A stretch of 64,000 bases of DNA, from positions 186,001 to 250,000 of the forward strand of contig NZ_FNAN01000011.1 of NCBI RefSeq assembly GCF_900101885.1. The letters run 5' to 3'. The translations under genes and the position numbers were made by a program. The stretch's first letter is position 1. Each line of letters opens with the position of its first letter. The notes beneath the pieces are model-generated. The model saw only the letters and a program-made list of their open reading frames with translations, did not search any database and was not told the origin of the DNA. This document shows positions 59,514 to 64,000 of this stretch, piece after piece. Source of the stretch: Dyadobacter soli. GTDB lineage: Bacteria; Bacteroidota; Bacteroidia; Cytophagales; Spirosomataceae.

Positions 59514-60173
59514 ATGAAGAAGATATTCACGCGGCGGCCAGGGAAAGTGATCGTCATTACGGCAATCACATTCGTATTCTATGTGGTCGAGGCAGGCAGG
59601 TCGCCGAAGGACGCACTTACAGATGTATCGTCTCACGATAAAGCACTTCCTACCCGCCAGGTTCCGTCCGATGCTGCCGACCGGAGAGCCAATGAATCAA
59701 AGAAAGCCTTCCTGGAAGCTTACAGGGTATTTATGCATCCACGATGTATGAACTGCCATCCGAAAGGCGATACGCCGTTTCAGGGCGATGACAGTCATTT
59801 ACATCCGCAAGGCGTAACCCGGGGACCGGACGGCAAAGGCCTGTATGCGAATAAATGCGCTAACTGCCATCAGCCGCAAACCGGTGAGCTCGAAGGAGAA
59901 CACATGCCTCCGAGCCATCCGACGTGGCATTTGCCTCCAGCACACAGGAAAATGGTGTTTGAAGGAAAGTCCCCCCGGACACTGGCTGCCAGCTTTAAAG
60001 ATTCCAGCTTCACAGGTTTCGCAACAATGGAGCGGTTTATCGAGCACGTGGAAACTGACCGCCTTGTCCGTCACAGCTTTACCTACGGAACGAGACCACC
60101 ACTGTCCCACGCGGAATTTGTAGCTAAAGTGAAAGAATGGATCGAAAAAGGAGCTGTACTCCCCGACAAATAG
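59514..60173 (+). CDS. Exported dihaem cytochrome c-like subunit of a molybdoenzyme
   Basis: A 219-residue protein from ATG 59514, with a membrane/signal segment (VIVITAITFVFYVVEAG) and two haem-c sites: C78-M-N-C81-H and C115-A-N-C118-H. It corresponds to the third subunit that accompanies isoquinoline 1-oxidoreductase-type enzymes and passes electrons from the enzyme to the respiratory chain. It directly precedes the molybdopterin subunit gene (33-bp gap). The frame is open upstream to 59463, but the signal segment favours the internal ATG. Confidence 0.85.
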   Translation: MKKIFTRRPGKVIVITAITFVFYVVEAGRSPKDALTDVSSHDKALPTRQVPSDAADRRANESKKAFLEAYRVFMHPRCMNCHPKGDTPFQGDDSHLHPQGVTRGPDGKGLYANKCANCHQPQTGELEGEHMPPSHPTWHLPPAHRKMVFEGKSPRTLAASFKDSSFTGFATMERFIEHVETDRLVRHSFTYGTRPPLSHAEFVAKVKEWIEKGAVLPDK

Positions 60174-60206
60174 TCCGGCTTGTAGGACTTAAACCTGATA
60201 ACCATA

Positions 60207-62354
60207 ATGGAAGATGCACTGAACTTTAACCGGCGTGAATTTTTCAGGGCCGGCGCCGTAATGGCAACGGGGTTGCTCATCCCGTTTTATTCATATGGCG
60301 GCAAGAAAGGGCAAGCCGAGCCGGAGAACGGGATGCTAAAACCAAACTCCTACCTCATGATCGGCACGGACGGACACGTCAAAGTGTTGCTGTCCCGTTG
60401 CGAAGTGGGTCAGGGCATCTGGACTGCCCTTCCCATGCTGATAGCCGAAGAACTCGATGCAGATTGGCGGAGAATCAGCGCCGAACATGCACCTGCCGCC
60501 GTCGACTACTATCACACCATGTATGCCACACAGCGCACAGGTGGTTCTACGAGTGTGGTCTCCGAGTTTGATCGGTACCGCAAGGCGGGCGCCACGGCCC
60601 GATACATGCTCGTGCAGGCGGCCGCGGCGCGCTATAAAACAGATATGGCAAGTTGTCGCACAGAAGACGGCCAGGTGCAGATTGGAGAGCGGAAAATCGC
60701 CTACGGTGATCTTGTAGAAGATGCGGCGAAACTGGCAATTCCAGCCGATGTGCCGTTGAAAGATCCGGCTAATTGGAAGTTTATCGGAAAAAGCATGAAG
60801 CGGCTTGATACGCCCGACAAATGCAGCGGGAAGGCCATATTCGGGTTGGACGTACGCCAACCAGATGCGTTGGTGGCCGTAGTCGCGCGGAACCTGATAG
60901 AAGGCGCCCGCATTAAAAGCTATGAACGCGAAAAGGCTCTTGCGGTCCCTGGTGTGAAACAGGTAGTGCCCATTCCGCAGGGCATGGCTGTTCTGGCCGA
61001 CAATTTCTGGGCAGCAAAACGGGGGCGGGACGCATTGAATGTCCAGTGGGACCTTGGTGCATATGCAGGGCTAAGTAGCGAAGGGATTCTGGCCGATTAC
61101 AAGAGCCGGGCTGATGAGGGCGGCATCGTAGCCGTGGAGGCAGGAGATGTCGAGAAGATGCTGGGTTCAGCGGCAAAAGTGGTAGCGGTCGAATATTACC
61201 AGCCGTTTATCGCACATGCGCCGATGGAACCGTTGAATGCGACCGTAAGGCTCAGTCTAGATAAGTGTGAGGTATGGACCGGTACGCAAACACAGACAGA
61301 CGACCAGAATGCCGCTGCCGAAATTACCGGATTACCCAAAGAACACGTGTTTATCAATACCATGTTCCTGGGCGGATCCTTTGGCAGGCGAAACATTACC
61401 CGTTCCGACTATGTCCGGGAGGCGGTTGAGGTTGCGAAAGCTTCCGGAAAGACTGTCAAAACTGTATGGACGCGCGAAGATGACATTCAGGGTGGACGGT
61501 ATAGACCCGCATTTCTCCACCGGTTCAAGGTTGGCCTGGACAAAGACGGTAAACCTGTCGCATGGAAGCAGATCAGCGTGGGACAATCAGTGATGACAGG
61601 CGGTCCGTTCGAAAAAGTAGCGGTAATCAACGGTGTAGACCAATATTCTGTTGAAGGCATGAAAGATGCTGCACACGTTGCCGCCCTCGCTGATAAGAAA
61701 ATCGAGGTCAATGCTCCCGTGCTACCATTCGGGATTGACAACTGGCGGGCCGTCGGACTGAGTCACACGATATTTGCTATGGAAAGCCTTTCGGACGAAT
61801 TGGCCCATGCCGCCGGTAAGGACCCCCTTGATTACCGACTGATGCTTTACCATGACGAACCCAGGCTTGCAAATGTACTAACGCTTGTCAAGCAGAAGAG
61901 TGGCTGGGGAAAACAGCTGCCGAAAGGGCGCGGCATGGGCGTGGCCGCCTTCAAAGGTATGGGAAGCTTTGCGGCGCTGGTAGCCGACGTAAGCGTCGAT
62001 GGCAAATCGGTGAAAGTCCATAAAATGACCTGCGTAGTAGACTGCGGCGTTGCAGTTAATCCTGATGGTATTATAGCTCAGGTCGAAAGCAGCGTCGGAC
62101 ACGGGCTGTCCGCAGCGCTGTACAGCGAAGTCACGTTTAAAAATGGTAAGATTGTCCAGCGCAACTTCTATGATTACAAATCCCTGCGTATAGAGGAGAT
62201 GCCGGAGGTGGAGACGCATATTGTGCCGAGCCGTGAAAAGCCCGGCGGCATTGGGGAAGCGGCGGTGGGGCAGGTAATGCCGTCCCTGACCAATGCGATT
62301 TTCGCTGCAACAGGCAAACGCATCAGGACGCTGCCCGTATACAGCAATATTTAG
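60207..62354 (+). CDS. Isoquinoline 1-oxidoreductase-type molybdopterin-binding subunit (xanthine dehydrogenase family), Tat-exported
   Basis: A 715-residue enzyme subunit. The N-terminus carries a twin-arginine motif (NRREFFRAGAVMATG), so it is exported folded. Molybdopterin-binding landmarks include VGQGIWTALPMLIAEELDAD, THEH-type region HAPMEPLNATVRL, FLGGSFGRR, and near the C-terminus PGGIGEAAVGQVMPS with the catalytic Glu of the xanthine dehydrogenase family. The single large subunit of about 715 residues matches IorB. Substrate (aldehyde or N-heterocycle) is unknown. It works with the [2Fe-2S] subunit at 62384 and the cytochrome upstream. Confidence 0.92.
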   Translation: MEDALNFNRREFFRAGAVMATGLLIPFYSYGGKKGQAEPENGMLKPNSYLMIGTDGHVKVLLSRCEVGQGIWTALPMLIAEELDADWRRISAEHAPAAVDYYHTMYATQRTGGSTSVVSEFDRYRKAGATARYMLVQAAAARYKTDMASCRTEDGQVQIGERKIAYGDLVEDAAKLAIPADVPLKDPANWKFIGKSMKRLDTPDKCSGKAIFGLDVRQPDALVAVVARNLIEGARIKSYEREKALAVPGVKQVVPIPQGMAVLADNFWAAKRGRDALNVQWDLGAYAGLSSEGILADYKSRADEGGIVAVEAGDVEKMLGSAAKVVAVEYYQPFIAHAPMEPLNATVRLSLDKCEVWTGTQTQTDDQNAAAEITGLPKEHVFINTMFLGGSFGRRNITRSDYVREAVEVAKASGKTVKTVWTREDDIQGGRYRPAFLHRFKVGLDKDGKPVAWKQISVGQSVMTGGPFEKVAVINGVDQYSVEGMKDAAHVAALADKKIEVNAPVLPFGIDNWRAVGLSHTIFAMESLSDELAHAAGKDPLDYRLMLYHDEPRLANVLTLVKQKSGWGKQLPKGRGMGVAAFKGMGSFAALVADVSVDGKSVKVHKMTCVVDCGVAVNPDGIIAQVESSVGHGLSAALYSEVTFKNGKIVQRNFYDYKSLRIEEMPEVETHIVPSREKPGGIGEAAVGQVMPSLTNAIFAATGKRIRTLPVYSNI

Positions 62355-62383
62355 TTTTGGTTTAACACAAAAAAATATTCGCT

Positions 62384-62833
62384 ATGATCACAGTGAAAGT
62401 TAATGGCGTCACTTATGATGTGGACGTGCCGTCGGAAATGCCCATACTGTGGGTACTACGCGATATTCTTGGCTTTACCGGAACAAAGTTCGGATGTGCG
62501 GCGGCTCAATGCGGCGCCTGTATGGTTCATCTCAATGGCGCGGGCATCCGGTCATGTATCACCCCGGTAGCCCGGGCCGAGGGTAAGGATATCGTTACGA
62601 TCGAAGGTTTGAACGACGCGATCGGCAAATCTGTCCAGCATGCTTGGGAAGAAGTCGACGTGCCGCAATGCGGTTATTGTCAGTCGGGACAGATCATGGC
62701 GGCGACCATTCTCCTACGCGAAAACCCTTCTCCGAGCGATAAAGACATCGATCACGCGATGTCCGGAAACATCTGTCGCTGTGGAACTTACAAGCGGATA
62801 AGAGAGGCCATCCACCTCGCTGCCAGAAAATAA
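62384..62833 (+). CDS. [2Fe-2S] subunit of the molybdoenzyme (IorA-like)
   Basis: A 149-residue protein with two [2Fe-2S] centres. The plant-type cluster ligands are C38, C43, C46 and C58 (GCAAAQCGACMVH); the second has C96-G-Y-C99 and C131-R-C133 (SGNICRCGTYKRI). It transfers electrons from the molybdopterin subunit to the cytochrome. It lies 29 bp after the large subunit gene. No FAD-binding medium subunit is encoded nearby, in agreement with the isoquinoline-oxidoreductase type. Confidence 0.93.
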   Translation: MITVKVNGVTYDVDVPSEMPILWVLRDILGFTGTKFGCAAAQCGACMVHLNGAGIRSCITPVARAEGKDIVTIEGLNDAIGKSVQHAWEEVDVPQCGYCQSGQIMAATILLRENPSPSDKDIDHAMSGNICRCGTYKRIREAIHLAARK

Positions 62834-62901
62834 ATTTGTATTACCACTTAGATTTGCAAGTAACGGTATTTGGCATTAACTTCCTCTTTCACTTGTCATT
62901 A

Positions 62902-62909
62902 TACCTTTG
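62902..62909 (+). promoter_or_regulatory. -7 promoter element before the TPR protein
   Basis: TACCTTTG matches TAnnTTTG exactly, 19 bp before the start codon at 62929. No matching -33 element is evident. Confidence 0.45.
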
Positions 62910-62928
62910 TTCATTAGCCCCCTTCGTT

Positions 62929-64000
62929 ATGAACAGATCACCACTATTACGCAACAGGCTGTTCTATTTGGGATGGCTGTTATGTTCGTACCTTTCACCT
63001 CAATTTGCCCGCGCCCAGTTTTTTCCCAGCGAGCCGGTCATTGCGGAAAAACACTTGCCCCATTTAGTGATGTTGGTGCAAAACCCGTCTACATCATACC
63101 ATGTCCGATCAGACGCGTTGATCGATTTGGCGAATCTATATTACAACAAGCCGCGAAAGCGGTACAAGGACCTGGATAAGGCCATAGCCTATGCGCGCGC
63201 GGCGCAGAAGGGGCACGCCGCCAGAAAGGAAAATGATACCTGGCAACGTGCCGCTACGATTATTGCATTAGCCGCCATTGACAAATCGGATTTTCAGCAG
63301 GCAGAAACAACATTATTGGAATTGGCAGGAAGTCGTAGGCTGGATTTACAACTCAGACTTGCTTACGCCTATTGCGATGCCGACAACGATTTCAAGGAGA
63401 AAGACTGGTTAAGGGCGCTCGCGCTGGCCGACGATGCTGTTGAAAGTGCCAGCCAAATGCACGACACTGTACGGGAAATCCAGGGACGCCAGATTGCCGC
63501 GCTCGTGCACGCGAAACAGCAAAATCCCCGGGCTGAAACAGAATTGCTGGAAATTGTAAAAAGATTCAAGAAAGCTAAAAGCACATTCTATCAGACGACG
63601 TATATGGCTTTAAGTGAGTATAAATTTTACCTGGGAGATCAATTCAAATCCATGTATTATTCACTTGAAGCCATCCAAGCAATGAAAGGGTCTGGCGACT
63701 CGGCTATGGCCGGAGATATTTATGCGAATCACGCACTGATATGCGCGGACAACGACGAATATGGAAACGGGTACAACTACATTCATCTTGCAATCAAGCA
63801 TTATGGACGGTTAGCTGGACTCCATGATCTTTCCGACGCAAAATTTCTATCTAACGTTGAATATATTTTAGCCAAAACGGATGATTATGAAAGAGACCTT
63901 GCACAAATGAGCGTTTTAATTGCAAACACACCGCCTCAGAACCCCTCGGATGAAATTTACCATAACATCATTATGGGCAGGATTTATCGACAAATGAAAA
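62929..64000 (+). CDS. Exported TPR-repeat protein, N-terminal part (runs off the right edge)
   Basis: 357 codons from ATG 62929 stay open to the window edge. There is a signal peptide (LGWLLCSYLSPQFARAQ), then helical pairs with TPR spacing: DALIDLANLYYNKPRKRYKD, AIAYARAAQKGHA, QRAATIIALAAIDKSDFQQA, LALADDAVESASQM, YYSLEAIQAMKG, YNYIHLAIKHYG. In Bacteroidota such periplasmic TPR regions usually precede a membrane helix and a histidine kinase or LuxR-type output, so this may be a sensor, but the output lies outside the window. Confidence 0.75.
   Translation, partial: MNRSPLLRNRLFYLGWLLCSYLSPQFARAQFFPSEPVIAEKHLPHLVMLVQNPSTSYHVRSDALIDLANLYYNKPRKRYKDLDKAIAYARAAQKGHAARKENDTWQRAATIIALAAIDKSDFQQAETTLLELAGSRRLDLQLRLAYAYCDADNDFKEKDWLRALALADDAVESASQMHDTVREIQGRQIAALVHAKQQNPRAETELLEIVKRFKKAKSTFYQTTYMALSEYKFYLGDQFKSMYYSLEAIQAMKGSGDSAMAGDIYANHALICADNDEYGNGYNYIHLAIKHYGRLAGLHDLSDAKFLSNVEYILAKTDDYERDLAQMSVLIANTPPQNPSDEIYHNIIMGRIYRQMK

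Noticed and set aside
1..64000. tRNA, rRNA, CRISPR and insertion-sequence transposase genes
   Set aside because: I looked for T-loop sequences, spaced repeats and transposase motifs and saw none convincing; a covariance-model scan would be needed to exclude a tRNA.

Overview
The window looks like chromosomal DNA from a Bacteroidota bacterium of the Cytophagales type; Dyadobacter or a close relative is my best guess, from recall of similar proteins rather than from any search. The signs are promoters with a TAnnTTTG-like -7 element, absence of clear Shine-Dalgarno sites, DUF5777, DUF202, DUF2490, DUF2652 and DUF6428 families, a lone TonB-receptor-type regulatory domain, many AraC and AHSA1 proteins, and moderate GC with short AT-rich intergenic islands. 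I saw no rRNA, tRNA or CRISPR array.

Layout. 1-5.8 kb: a leftward operon (Rieske protein, DUF5777 barrel, YceI, CzcA-type metal efflux pump cut by the window edge) behind its own two-component system, with 11-bp direct repeats next to a -7 element. 5.9-10.2 kb: a sulfur (sulfide/persulfide) module: Crp-type regulator, TauE/SafE exporter, CstB-like metallo-beta-lactamase/rhodanese protein and two YeeE-type half transporters. Three CRP-like palindromes lie at exactly the same distance from a -7 element. 10.2-20 kb: a TlpA-like thioredoxin protein, then a second two-component system divergent from a TolC/RND/adaptor efflux operon. 20-26.4 kb: small hypotheticals, an AT-rich island, and an AraC regulator divergent from a CxxC flavoprotein operon. 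26.5-29.6 kb: an arsenic resistance operon (arsR, DUF6428, arsC, arsN-like acetyltransferase, acr3) with two ArsR-like operators.

30-51 kb is accessory in character: ArsR/AHSA1 pairs, a hydrolase, two tandem ANT(6)-type aminoglycoside adenylyltransferases, a Bcr-type MFS pump with a GlxA-like regulator, several AraC and HxlR regulators, and an orphan ssb-parB island remnant. This stretch contains many broken genes: a DNA alkylation repair gene and the parB gene each with one in-frame TAA, an alpha/beta hydrolase and an SDR gene each with two frameshifts, and remnants of an AraC regulator and of an SMI1/KNR4-type protein.

51-64 kb: two sigma-54 activators (one with GAF domains, one with a receiver) preceded by a sigma-54-like promoter element that recurs before the next AraC gene. 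After them come PfpI, antibiotic-biosynthesis monooxygenase, HbpS-like haem-binding, DUF2652 cyclase-like and DUF2490 proteins, then a Tat-exported isoquinoline-oxidoreductase-type molybdoenzyme with dihaem cytochrome and [2Fe-2S] subunit, and finally a truncated TPR protein.
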